From UBA7330 sp043554545 (GTDB lineage Bacteria > Bacteroidota > Bacteroidia > Cytophagales > Cyclobacteriaceae): 64,000 bases of DNA. The notes under the pieces were generated by a model. That model had not been told where the DNA came from and did not search any database. It saw only the letters and a program-made list of their open reading frames with translations. A program made the translations under genes and the position numbers. Positions 52,873-62,010 of the stretch are shown in pieces; within the stretch, counting starts at the first letter, position 1, and each line of letters starts with the position of its first letter. The stretch covers positions 992,001-1,056,000 of the forward strand of contig CP121337.1 of NCBI GenBank assembly GCA_043554545.1, in the 5' to 3' direction.

Positions 52873-54867
52873 ATGAGAAATAGTAAAAGACAACAAGTAG
52901 TAAGATTTTCCATGCTAACAGCTTTGCTTATTATGGTAGGCTGTTCAGGAAGTACCCAAAAGAATACCATAAAGGAAAGAGGAGATTTTGTAAGACTGGA
53001 ATATCAGGATACTACCAAAACGGTCGATTTAGGGGTAGGACTTTGGGCATGGCCCATGCCGATTGACTTTGATGAGGATGGAGACATAGACCTGGTCGTG
53101 TCTTGTCCGGATGTTCCTTTTAAAGGGACCTATTTTTTTGAGAATGTAAATAGGGTAGAAGCTGGCCATACTATTTTTAACCCGCCGGTAAGAATTGGAA
53201 CTGGTATGAGGAACCTGCAAATATCTTATGTTAATGACAAACCTTATGTGCTTGGCAGAGGAGTTGAATATCCGGATTTCAGGAAAGATATTTATGATGG
53301 AGAAAAGGTCATATACGATTCTAAATCACTGGAAAGTGGACATGAAAAGATTCGATTTAGCCAATGGAAATATGTGGACTATGAAAATGACGGTGATTTA
53401 GACCTTCTGGTTGGTATTGATGACTGGGGCGACTACGGATGGGACAATGCTTTCAATGAAGATGGAGAATGGATCAATGGACCGCTACATGGATATGTCT
53501 ATTTGCTGGAAAATATCGATGGAACGTATACCGATAGGGGGAAATTAATGGCAGCAGGAAAACCAATGGATTTATATGGTGCTCCTTCACCTAACATGTA
53601 TGATTTTGATGGCGACGGTGATCTAGACTTGATCTGCGGTGAATTTCTTGATCGGTTCACGTGGTTTGAAAATGTAGGTTCACGTGAAAAGCCAATATTT
53701 TCAGCAGGAAGATTCCTAAGTAATGAAGATGGGGTAATCAAAATGGACCTAGAAATGATCATTCCCTCAGCAATCGATTGGGACAAAGATGGTGATGTTG
53801 ATCTGATTGTTGGTGATGAAGATGGAAGAGTAGCCTTAATTGAACACACGGGTAAATATGATAAGGGAATGCCTGTTTTCAAGAATCCATATTACCTTAA
53901 ACAGGTAGCTAAGTATGTTAAATTTGGAGCTTTGGCCACGCCGTATTCAGTGGATTGGGATGATGATGGTGATGAAGACTTTATTAGTGGAAATTCGGCT
54001 GGCTACATTGGTTTTATTGAAAACCTTGATGGAGGTAACCCTCCAAAATGGGAGGAACCTAAAAGACTCAAAGTTGAGGGCGTGGAGTTGAGGTACCAGG
54101 CCGGAGACAGTGGATCTATACAGGGACCTGCAGAAAAGAAATGGGGTTACACTACCCTTACAGTCAATGACTGGGATGGGGATGGGATAAAAGATGTAAT
54201 AGTTAACTCTATTTGGGGAAAGGTAATGTGGCATAAAAATATTGGAAAGAAAGGTGTTCCAGAATTGAGCGCAGCACAGCCGGTAATTGTTGAATGGCCT
54301 GAAGGTCAGGTTCCCAAGCCCGAATGGAATTGGTGGAACCCAAAAGATACAGAGCTCTCTACACAATGGCGAACTACCCCTGTGACTATAGACTGGAATA
54401 AAGATGGCTTAATGGATATAGTGATGTTAGATCACGAGGGTTATCTTTCCTTTTTTGAGCGATTTTCTGATGATGGTATATTAAAACTTAAGCCGGGACA
54501 GCGAATTTTTTATCTTGTTGATAATCCGGAAAATAAAGCGCAACCTAATGCTGAAGTAAATGACTCTGTGCCACTTCGTCTCTCTGAAAGAATTGCTGGA
54601 GGAAGTGGTCGAAGAAAATGGGCATTTACTGATTGGGACCAGGATGGAGATTTGGATATTGTTGCGAATAATAAACCAATTGCCGAGTGGTATGAAAATA
54701 CCGGTACGAAATCGGGACGAGTAGCATTTGCCTTTATAGGAGATTTATCTGAAATGCAACTGGCTGGTCATACCACCTCACCAACCATGGTGGATTGGGA
54801 TCAGGATGGTGTATTCGGCCTGGTGTTGGGCGCTGAAGACGGACATTTTTATTATTTAAACCGCTAA
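52873..54867 (+). CDS. FG-GAP/VCBS repeat lipoprotein
   Basis: This 664-residue lipoprotein (MVGC, Cys23) consists of calcium-binding-like FG-GAP/VCBS repeats across almost its whole length, seen as recurring D-x-D-x-D-G-D-x-D-L segments: DFDEDGDIDLVV, DYENDGDLDLLV, DFDGDGDLDLIC, DWDKDGDVDLIV and more. Such beta-propellers bind polysaccharides or proteins at the cell surface in marine Bacteroidota. Some family members are annotated as polysaccharide lyases or binding proteins, but no catalytic motif is visible here. It lies 125 bp after the LacI gene and 100 bp before the kinase and may be co-regulated. Confidence 0.85.
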   Translation: MRNSKRQQVVRFSMLTALLIMVGCSGSTQKNTIKERGDFVRLEYQDTTKTVDLGVGLWAWPMPIDFDEDGDIDLVVSCPDVPFKGTYFFENVNRVEAGHTIFNPPVRIGTGMRNLQISYVNDKPYVLGRGVEYPDFRKDIYDGEKVIYDSKSLESGHEKIRFSQWKYVDYENDGDLDLLVGIDDWGDYGWDNAFNEDGEWINGPLHGYVYLLENIDGTYTDRGKLMAAGKPMDLYGAPSPNMYDFDGDGDLDLICGEFLDRFTWFENVGSREKPIFSAGRFLSNEDGVIKMDLEMIIPSAIDWDKDGDVDLIVGDEDGRVALIEHTGKYDKGMPVFKNPYYLKQVAKYVKFGALATPYSVDWDDDGDEDFISGNSAGYIGFIENLDGGNPPKWEEPKRLKVEGVELRYQAGDSGSIQGPAEKKWGYTTLTVNDWDGDGIKDVIVNSIWGKVMWHKNIGKKGVPELSAAQPVIVEWPEGQVPKPEWNWWNPKDTELSTQWRTTPVTIDWNKDGLMDIVMLDHEGYLSFFERFSDDGILKLKPGQRIFYLVDNPENKAQPNAEVNDSVPLRLSERIAGGSGRRKWAFTDWDQDGDLDIVANNKPIAEWYENTGTKSGRVAFAFIGDLSEMQLAGHTTSPTMVDWDQDGVFGLVLGAEDGHFYYLNR

Positions 54868-54966
54868 CAGTATATTCGAATTGCATTTATGAAGATAATA
54901 AAGTTATGCTGAGGCCATTTACCCATAAAATATAATCTTAATGTTTTACAAAATAGACAACAACCT

Positions 54967-56628
54967 ATGAGAGAAGCATATGTGATCGGTGTTGATTTTG
55001 GTACTGATTCTGTCAGATCGGTACTCATTGATAGCAAGGATGGAAAGACTTGTGCCAGCAATGTACACTTTTATAAAAGATGGAAAGTAGGCAAATACTG
55101 CAACCCGGAGGTAAACCAATTTCGACAGCATCATCTCGATCACGTCGAGGGGATGCAAGCCACAATTAAGGCGGTGGTCGCCGAAGCAGGTATAGATTCA
55201 TCTCTGGTGAAAGGAATTTGTATTGATACCACAGGCTCATCTCCTGTGCCGGTAAATGAGCAGGGTATTGCTTTATCAATGCTGCCTGGGTTTGAGGAAA
55301 ATCCGAATGCCATGATGGTTTTATGGAAAGATCACACATCTGTAGATGAGGCAGAAGAAATCAACCGGGTTTCCAGATCATGGGGAGGAGAGGATTTTAC
55401 CAGGTATGAAGGAGGCATTTATTCTTCGGAGTGGTTTTGGGCCAAGATATTGCATGTGATCAGAGAAGATGATGATATAAAACAAGCAGCCTATACCTGG
55501 GTGGAGCATTGTGACTTAATGACTTATATACTTGTCGGCGACGGAAATATTGAAGCATTAAAACGGAGCAGGTGTGCGGCAGGCCATAAAGCGATGTGGC
55601 ATGAAAGCTGGGGAGGTCTTCCTAAAGATGAGTTTCTAGCCAAATTGGATCCTTATCTGGTTGAATTAAAGAAGAGACTTTACACCAATACTTATACCTC
55701 AGACGAGGTTGCGGGATCACTCAATGCCGAATGGGCAGAAAAGCTGGGCTTATCACAGGATACCGTGGTCGCAGTAGGGACATTTGATGCGCATGCAGGA
55801 GCAATTGGCGCAGAGGCTAGTGAATATACATTGGTCCGAGTAATGGGAACCTCAACCTGTGATATCATTGTGTCTTCCAGGGAGGTAATTGGTGACAATA
55901 CAGTAAAAGGAATTTGTGGTCAGGTAGATGGGTCGGTAGTCCCGGGAATGATTGGTCTCGAGGCAGGTCAGTCAGCTTTTGGAGATGTGCTTGCCTGGTT
56001 TAGAGACGTAATTTCCTGGCCCATTGATAACCTGATGGCAAAGTCAGATAAGTTTTCACAGGAGACTATCGAGGAATTAAAGGATGACATCATTGCAACG
56101 TTATCTGAGCAGGCAGCTAAAACACCACTGACTGAAAGTATCCCCGTAGCCCTTGATTGGGTTAATGGTCGTCGTACACCTGATGCCAATCAATTGCTAA
56201 AGGCAGGGATTATGAACCTGAGTCTGGGTACTAAAGCACCACATATTTTTCGGTCTTTGGTGGAGGCAATTTGCTTTGGATCCAAAAAAATCATTGATCG
56301 CTTTGCCGAAGAGGGAGTTGAAATCAGATCTGTTGTGGCCATAGGTGGAGTAGCAAAAAAATCTGAATTTGTTATGCAGACCTTATCGAGCGTACTCAAT
56401 GTACCCATAAAAGTGGCAACTTCAGACCAGGCACCAGCACTGGGTGCTGCCATGTATGCAGCGGTAGCTGCCGGGATTTACGGATCGGCAAATGAAGCCA
56501 TTGCTGCTATGGGAAATGGTTTTGAAAAGACCTATCATCCTAAAGCCAATGACGTGGTCATTTATGAGAAATTGTATAAGAAATACAATGCGCTGGGTGA
56601 GTTTGTCGAGGGAGAGGTGAATAAATAA
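54967..56628 (+). CDS. FGGY-family carbohydrate kinase, ribulokinase (AraB) type
   Basis: This 553-residue kinase begins GVDFGTDSVRSVLID, the phosphate-binding motif of AraB-type enzymes, and has CIDTTGSSPVPV, GTFDAHAGAIGAEAS and MGTSTCDII in the usual places. It phosphorylates a ketose (typically L-ribulose, also D-ribulose or L-fuculose to some extent) with ATP. With the fucose isomerase upstream, the substrate may be L-fuculose or D-ribulose from D-arabinose; the AraB-like sequence slightly favours ribulose. It overlaps the downstream GH16 gene by one base (TAATG), so the two are coupled. Confidence 0.88.
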   Translation: MREAYVIGVDFGTDSVRSVLIDSKDGKTCASNVHFYKRWKVGKYCNPEVNQFRQHHLDHVEGMQATIKAVVAEAGIDSSLVKGICIDTTGSSPVPVNEQGIALSMLPGFEENPNAMMVLWKDHTSVDEAEEINRVSRSWGGEDFTRYEGGIYSSEWFWAKILHVIREDDDIKQAAYTWVEHCDLMTYILVGDGNIEALKRSRCAAGHKAMWHESWGGLPKDEFLAKLDPYLVELKKRLYTNTYTSDEVAGSLNAEWAEKLGLSQDTVVAVGTFDAHAGAIGAEASEYTLVRVMGTSTCDIIVSSREVIGDNTVKGICGQVDGSVVPGMIGLEAGQSAFGDVLAWFRDVISWPIDNLMAKSDKFSQETIEELKDDIIATLSEQAAKTPLTESIPVALDWVNGRRTPDANQLLKAGIMNLSLGTKAPHIFRSLVEAICFGSKKIIDRFAEEGVEIRSVVAIGGVAKKSEFVMQTLSSVLNVPIKVATSDQAPALGAAMYAAVAAGIYGSANEAIAAMGNGFEKTYHPKANDVVIYEKLYKKYNALGEFVEGEVNK

Positions 56629-57497
56629 TGATTCGGTTATTCTTATGGTCATTGATACTAAGCTCTTTCAAGTCATTTTGGTTTAAGAGTGATACAGATA
56701 ACCTTTCTAAACAAAATACAGAGGGACCAAACTATGAATTGGTTTGGCAGGATGAGTTTAATGAAGGGACCAGACCGGATAATAATAATTGGTCTTATGA
56801 AAATGGGTTTGTAAGAAATCAGGAATTGCAGTGGTATCAACCTGACAATGCGATCATTAGCGATGGCATGCTGGTGATTGAAGGCCGGAGAGAGCATGTT
56901 GTAAATCGAAATTATGACGTGGCAAGTGATTCATGGAAGAAGCGGAGACCTCATGCATCTTATACCTCAGCAAGCATTAATACCAGAGGCAAACATTCGT
57001 TTCAGTATGGGATATTTGAGGTGCGGGCAAGAATTGATACATCTTTGGGAATGTGGCCAGCCATTTGGACTTTAGGGATTGATAAAAGGTGGCCAGCCAA
57101 TGGAGAGGTCGATATTATGGAGTTTTATCGCATTGATGGAGTTTCTACTATTTTAGCCAATGCCGCCTGGGCAGGAGTAAACAGAGAATCCGTTTGGGAT
57201 AACGGGAAATATGATCTTGATCACTTTTACACAAAGACTCCAAAATGGGCAGATGAATTCCATGTGTGGAAAATGGAATGGACTCCTGATTTCATTAAAC
57301 TGTACCTGGATGACGAGTTATTAAATGATGTTGATTTAAGTAAAACCATAAACCCTGATGGCTTCAATCCATTTCATCAACCACATTATTTGCTGCTTAA
57401 CCTGGCCATTGGTTCTAATGGTGATGACCCGTCTTCAACCACATTTCCACGTATCTACGAAGTAGATTATGTGAGGGTATATCAAGTGACTGATTGA
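56628..57497 (+). CDS. GH16 family glycosidase
   Basis: This 289-residue protein has a short hydrophobic leader (about 1-18) and one GH16 domain. The active-site strand is NGEVDIMEF with nucleophile Glu160, Asp162 and acid/base Glu165. Several blocks are laminarinase-like (LVWQDEFNEG, GMWPAIWTLG, HYLLLNLAIGSNG). The substrate may be a beta-1,3-glucan or an agar/porphyran-type galactan; the sequence does not decide. Its ATG overlaps the kinase stop codon. A GH16 coupled to a sugar kinase is unusual and hints at a pathway that starts from a GH16-cut polysaccharide. Confidence 0.87.
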   Translation: MIRLFLWSLILSSFKSFWFKSDTDNLSKQNTEGPNYELVWQDEFNEGTRPDNNNWSYENGFVRNQELQWYQPDNAIISDGMLVIEGRREHVVNRNYDVASDSWKKRRPHASYTSASINTRGKHSFQYGIFEVRARIDTSLGMWPAIWTLGIDKRWPANGEVDIMEFYRIDGVSTILANAAWAGVNRESVWDNGKYDLDHFYTKTPKWADEFHVWKMEWTPDFIKLYLDDELLNDVDLSKTINPDGFNPFHQPHYLLLNLAIGSNGDDPSSTTFPRIYEVDYVRVYQVTD

Positions 57498-57623
57498 GTA
57501 TTAATGACCTCTTACTAAGTAATTTCCACATCTAACTATACCCATAAATGCATACTGGATATCTTATGATTCAGCACTGTATTTGTATATGTATTGATAT
57601 TTCAACATAAAGTCTTTTTTGGA

Positions 57624-58181
57624 ATGAGATATATACTTTGGATTACGGTGGTTTTAATTTCAGGAGGTGCAAATGCCAATAACGTCACAATTGAGCATAA
57701 AATAATTGAATTGGCATCTAACTGGAAGGAGGAGTCAAAAAGATTGACCGAATATGTCGGGTTATCAGGCTTTTGTATGGATGGTGATTATCGGAACGTA
57801 GTATATGGTTTACTCAATGAAATACATTCTTATCATGCCATACTTTATCAGGGCTTGCTGGAAACATCCAACCACCATGACCAAAAAAAAATGCATGAGG
57901 TCCTGGACGAGATTGAAAAGATCGAAGGAAATTATAACATGGAAAGTTTTAATGACTTTTTTAGGGAACGTTGCTATGCACAAGCGGATCTGGAAAAACG
58001 ATTGAATCACTACAAAGCTGGTTTTGGTGTTCACTCATATTATGGGAAAATCTACGTGATGGAAGAGGAGCTTAATCGCTATCTCAAGAAATTTTCTAAA
58101 AGCATCATAAAGGTGAAAAAGCATTTGAAACATCTGCATATGGAGAAGGTAGCTGATCACCTGGCTATCGATCTAAACTAG
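57624..58181 (+). CDS. Secreted helical protein of unknown function
   Basis: I start at the ATG at 57624 (MRYILWITVVLISGGANANN, a signal peptide); the frame extends 10 codons upstream. The mature part, about 165 residues, is strongly helical and rich in His, Tyr, Lys and Glu (HSYHAILYQGLLETSNHHDQ). The ends are charged with VKKHLKHLHMEKVADH. No family recognised. The His-rich helices could bind metal. It lies 126 bp after the GH16 gene. Confidence 0.65.
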   Translation: MRYILWITVVLISGGANANNVTIEHKIIELASNWKEESKRLTEYVGLSGFCMDGDYRNVVYGLLNEIHSYHAILYQGLLETSNHHDQKKMHEVLDEIEKIEGNYNMESFNDFFRERCYAQADLEKRLNHYKAGFGVHSYYGKIYVMEEELNRYLKKFSKSIIKVKKHLKHLHMEKVADHLAIDLN

Positions 58182-58346
58182 TCAGTATCACAAATAAATA
58201 TCAGGCAATGAGATCAGATTTATTTTAAAGAACAGTTTGTTTTTATGATCTCATTAAAATTTGAAGTATTAGATTTGGAATGATTCATCACCGCTTAGGT
58301 GGTTTGATAATTATTAACTTCAAGTATATATAACCTTAATTTCCAA

Positions 58347-59351
58347 ATGTTAATACAAGCCAGTCAAATGCAGGATGTGCTCCACAGCCTATTTATCAAA
58401 TATAAGTTTGCCCCTGAAAAAGCCAAAGCTATGGCTGATATGTATACTGAAAATACCCTTTCAGGGGTAAATTCTCATGGCATCAACAGAGTACCTCTTT
58501 TCATTGAGTACGTTGAAGCAGGAGCCGTAAAGGTTGATACAGAAGCCGAAAAGGCCAAGTCGTTTGGGTCTATCGAGCGATGGGATGGTAAGCATGGTCC
58601 TGGGATCATTAATGCACTAAAATGTACTGACCGGGCAATTGCTTTGGCAAAAGATCACGGAATTGGATTGGTAGCGCTTCGCAACACCAATCATTGGATG
58701 AGGGGTGGTTCCTATGGTTGGAGAGCTGCGGAGGCAGGTTGTATATCGATCCTCTTTACCAATACACAACCAAACATGCCTGCATGGGGTGGTATGGACA
58801 GTCGATTGGGAAATAATCCGATTATTATATCAATACCACGAAAAGAAGGACACGTGGTACTAGATATGGCAGTATCTCAATTTGCATTTGGAAAAATCAA
58901 TGATTACAAACTGAGAGGTAAAAAATTACCTTATCCTGGCGGATGGGATGAAAACAATGAGCTATCTAACGATCCAGAAAAAATCACATTGAAAGAACGT
59001 GGCTTGCCGATCGGCTACTGGAAAGGTTCTGCACTATCAATGATCCTGGATATGCTCGCTACACTTTTATCTGCAGGAGATTCTACCTACAAAATAAGTT
59101 TAAAGGACTATGAGACTGGGATATCACAGGTTTACCTATGCATCAACCCTCAACTGATGGATGATCCTTCCATTTCAGATAGATTACTCAATGAAATCAT
59201 TGATTACACGCATGATGTAGAACCCATGCATCCCGGAGACAAAACCTATTATCCAGGAGAACGGACCTTGGAGACCAGAGCTAAAAACCTGGAAAAAGGT
59301 ATGGAAGTCAGTGAATCAGTCTGGCAAAAAGTTGTATCACTTTCAAAGTAG
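58347..59351 (+). CDS. Malate/L-lactate dehydrogenase family (2,3-diketo-L-gulonate reductase-like)
   Basis: This 334-residue cytoplasmic oxidoreductase belongs to the Ldh_2 family: SGVNSHGINRVPLFIEY, VALRNTNHWMRGGSYGWRA and WGGMDSRLGNNP are the NAD(P)H and substrate loops. The closest well-known enzyme I recognise is E. coli YiaK, which reduces 2,3-diketo-L-gulonate to 3-keto-L-gulonate. The family reduces 2-keto acids, so a 2-keto-sugar acid from the adjacent sugar pathway is a sensible substrate. It ends 1 bp before the convergent AarF gene's stop. Confidence 0.85.
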   Translation: MLIQASQMQDVLHSLFIKYKFAPEKAKAMADMYTENTLSGVNSHGINRVPLFIEYVEAGAVKVDTEAEKAKSFGSIERWDGKHGPGIINALKCTDRAIALAKDHGIGLVALRNTNHWMRGGSYGWRAAEAGCISILFTNTQPNMPAWGGMDSRLGNNPIIISIPRKEGHVVLDMAVSQFAFGKINDYKLRGKKLPYPGGWDENNELSNDPEKITLKERGLPIGYWKGSALSMILDMLATLLSAGDSTYKISLKDYETGISQVYLCINPQLMDDPSISDRLLNEIIDYTHDVEPMHPGDKTYYPGERTLETRAKNLEKGMEVSESVWQKVVSLSK

Positions 59352-59352
59352 A

Positions 59353-60663
59353 TTATTGATCATTAAACTTTTTGATAGCAATTCCTTTTGAAGCAAGATC
59401 ATACATCAGGTTATACAACCCAAAGAATGTGCGGTTCATGTAGATAAAATGTCTGGAACCTCTGTTGCTGTTGAGTTTACGTAACTCTGATCTTTTGGTA
59501 TAATCTTCACCAAGTGTAGCGATCTCGTCAAAGAAACTTTTGTCTGTAAAATCAAACTTATCATATTTAAGTGGTCTCACAAATAAGCCTAACATGTCAT
59601 GGAACATTTCAGACAAGAAATTAATCTCTTGTGTGGTATCGCTTTTCTTCAGAATTTCAAGTTCGTATAACAAATTCATGAATCGCTTCTTGTCGGAGAG
59701 TCCGGTTGGACTCGCCAATTGAAAATATGGCTGGTAAAAATCCTCTGGTAAATGCTTGATGCAACCGAAATCCAATGCCAGTAATTTCCCATTACTATCC
59801 ACTAGGAAATTGCCCGGGTGAGGATCAGCTTGAACCATTTTTAAATGATGGATTTGAAACATATAAAAGTCCCATAAAGCCTGACCCACCTGGTTAGCTA
59901 ACTCCTGGTTTTTATTGATTTTTACAAACTCTGAGAGATGTAACCCTTCCAGCCAATCCATGGTAATGATTCTGTCTGTAGACAAGTCCTCATAGTAGGT
60001 CGGAAAAGTGATATTTTCAAGATGTTTGCAGGCTTCTGCAATTTTCCTGCTCTGTTTAACCTCAAGTAAGTAATCGGTCTCTTCTAATAGTTTATCACGT
60101 ACTTCCTCAAAATACTGATCAGAATCTTTTCCTTTGATGTTAAACATTTTGAGGGCAATGGGTTTTACCAATGCCAGGTCTGATGAAATGCTATCGGCTA
60201 CTCCCGGGTATTGGATTTTTACTGCCAATTTCTTCCCATCCTTTTCTGCGACATGAACCTGTCCTATACTGGCAGCATGTAGTGAGGAAGAGCTAAATGA
60301 ATCAAATAGTTCGTTTGGAGCTTTTCCGAAATATTTCTTAAACGTTTTAGTAACCAGTGCAGGAGAAAGTGGGGGGACAGAAAACTGGGAGAGAGAGAAC
60401 TTCTCAACATACGCTCTCGGCATAATATTTTTATCCATACTCAGCATCTGTGCTACTTTAAGGGCGCTTCCTTTGAGGTTTTTTAATCCATCGTAGATAT
60501 CATCTGCGTTGTTGTTGTTCAGTGTATCTCTCGCTTCTTCTTCAGTTTTTGTAAACCTGCTAGAATAATATTTGGCGTAGTTAATACCAACTTTTGCCCC
60601 AGTTGAGAGAATCTTGGAGGCACGTTGTATTTTGGATGTAGGAATGCTATTTAGGGTTTCCAT
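59353..60663 (-). CDS. ABC1/AarF/UbiB-family protein kinase-like ATPase
   Basis: This 436-residue protein has the ABC1 signature: LKGSALKVAQMLSMDKNIMP (the KxxQ motif in the N-terminal extension), the Ala-rich-to-hydrophobic phosphate loop, LAVKIQYPGV (Lys), and QADPHPGNFLVDSNGKLLAL with DFG in LDFGC. The family is needed for isoprenoid quinone biosynthesis in many bacteria and mitochondria, acting as an atypical ATPase near membranes. It is co-oriented with, and 6 bp downstream of, a TetR-type regulator, so the two form an operon. Confidence 0.9.
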   Translation of the reverse strand: METLNSIPTSKIQRASKILSTGAKVGINYAKYYSSRFTKTEEEARDTLNNNNADDIYDGLKNLKGSALKVAQMLSMDKNIMPRAYVEKFSLSQFSVPPLSPALVTKTFKKYFGKAPNELFDSFSSSSLHAASIGQVHVAEKDGKKLAVKIQYPGVADSISSDLALVKPIALKMFNIKGKDSDQYFEEVRDKLLEETDYLLEVKQSRKIAEACKHLENITFPTYYEDLSTDRIITMDWLEGLHLSEFVKINKNQELANQVGQALWDFYMFQIHHLKMVQADPHPGNFLVDSNGKLLALDFGCIKHLPEDFYQPYFQLASPTGLSDKKRFMNLLYELEILKKSDTTQEINFLSEMFHDMLGLFVRPLKYDKFDFTDKSFFDEIATLGEDYTKRSELRKLNSNRGSRHFIYMNRTFFGLYNLMYDLASKGIAIKKFNDQ

Positions 60664-60669
60664 TCAGGT

Positions 60670-61341
60670 TTATTTAGCGAATTTTTCTTTGAATAAGAAC
60701 TTGGTGAAATCGATAACACTTTCCAATGGACGTGTGTCAATTAACTCAAAGCTGGCTTTCAGACTTTTTTCGATAAATAAATCTGTTTTTTCAAATCCGG
60801 CTGAAGTATCATCTATCCAATATTTCATGGTAGCCATGAGTTGGCTCCAGGCAATCTCACTTAATCCTTTTTGCTTGATCTTTTCAAGGTCAGCATTTTT
60901 GAAGTCCATGGTATTTAAATCCAATCCATCGATGTAATCTTTGAAATGATTCCTAAGCTTACCCAATGTCTGAATAGAATCCATCAGCTGTTTCCTGCCA
61001 CTGAGTGCAAGTATTACATAGCTTCTATTTTCCTTAAGAATTTCGAAAAAGGTGAAATAGAAACTCAATAGCTTATTCTTAGCATCATAATGATGATATT
61101 CGCTGTCTTTTTCTAAGAGTGTGATCGAATGTTCAAAGAAGCTTTCAAAAACCGTTTGCTCCATTGATTTAAAGGAGGCAAAATGTTGGTACACTTCTGT
61201 TTCTTTCATTCCCAGTATATGGGCAAATTGATACATGCTGTTAGGCTTACTATTGTTTTCCAGCACGTAGTTCATATAAAAATTTAGTATTTCAGCCTTT
61301 CCGATTTTTTTCTTTGTGGCTGTTGTATTTTTCTTGGCCAT
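60670..61341 (-). CDS. TetR-like transcriptional regulator
   Basis: This 223-residue protein begins with a basic stretch, then a TetR HTH (NSMYQFAHILGMKETEVYQH, followed by FASFKSMEQTVF). A helical ligand/dimerisation domain follows. It is 6 bp upstream of the AarF-family gene on the same strand, so the pair is likely one transcript. TetR-AarF pairs are known in Bacteroidota as I recall, but the ligand is not known to me. Confidence 0.82.
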   Translation of the reverse strand: MAKKNTTATKKKIGKAEILNFYMNYVLENNSKPNSMYQFAHILGMKETEVYQHFASFKSMEQTVFESFFEHSITLLEKDSEYHHYDAKNKLLSFYFTFFEILKENRSYVILALSGRKQLMDSIQTLGKLRNHFKDYIDGLDLNTMDFKNADLEKIKQKGLSEIAWSQLMATMKYWIDDTSAGFEKTDLFIEKSLKASFELIDTRPLESVIDFTKFLFKEKFAK

Positions 61342-61509
61342 AATTATCTGAATATTTTTCTCTAGGAGAACAGAATGTTCAATTAAATGTTTAAGGTGTG
61401 ATGGTTTTTTTATGAATTAGGCACTCACGTTTTGAATTTGAATCTTTTGTATTCAAGCAAAATCGTTATATCTTCCAATTTCGATCAATAAACCTAACGT
61501 CTGCCAACC

Positions 61510-62007
61510 ATGAAAAGAAGGAAGTTTTTACTCCGATTAAGTACAATCGGTGCTTTACCATTTATTTCACATCGTTTATTTGCTGTCCCAAAAGATACCC
61601 GTATCTATGTGATTGTTGATACGGCCAATATCAATGCAGGAAATGTAAGTAAAATGATTAAAATCTCTGATAATCACAGTGGTGTAACTAATCCTGGTTC
61701 TCCAAACACCTTTCTTTCTCCAATTGACCTGGATAAATGGGTCGTATGGGAGGGACAAATTGCTGACCCAGTAAACAATCCTAATGATCAGGTATTGATT
61801 ACCAAAATTATTAAGAAGGAGCAAGACGGAGGCGCTAGCCTACTTAAAAAAGATGAATATAAGGGGTCTCCAACTGTCAAAGCTAAAGTGCATAAAAAAT
61901 ACATTACAGGGGATATGTCCTATGATATTGAATTTACCGTCATTAGGAATAGTGTGTCAACAGAATATAAGGTAGATCCAAAATTAAGAATGAGACCTCC
62001 AAGATAA
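61510..62007 (+). CDS. Secreted beta-rich protein of unknown function
   Basis: This 165-residue protein begins MKRRKFLLRLSTIGALPFIS, a twin-arginine-like signal. The mature part is rich in beta-forming residues, with repeated T/V/I and Asn-Pro-Gly turns (DNHSGVTNPGSPNTFLSPID). No family recognised. It ends 3 bp before the TPR-caspase gene, so it is probably co-expressed with it. Confidence 0.6.
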   Translation: MKRRKFLLRLSTIGALPFISHRLFAVPKDTRIYVIVDTANINAGNVSKMIKISDNHSGVTNPGSPNTFLSPIDLDKWVVWEGQIADPVNNPNDQVLITKIIKKEQDGGASLLKKDEYKGSPTVKAKVHKKYITGDMSYDIEFTVIRNSVSTEYKVDPKLRMRPPR

Positions 62008-62010
62008 AAA

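Noticed and set aside
53947..54366. 139-residue minus-strand open frame inside the FG-GAP lipoprotein gene
   Set aside because: Antisense shadow of a repeat-rich coding sequence; low-complexity, no domains.
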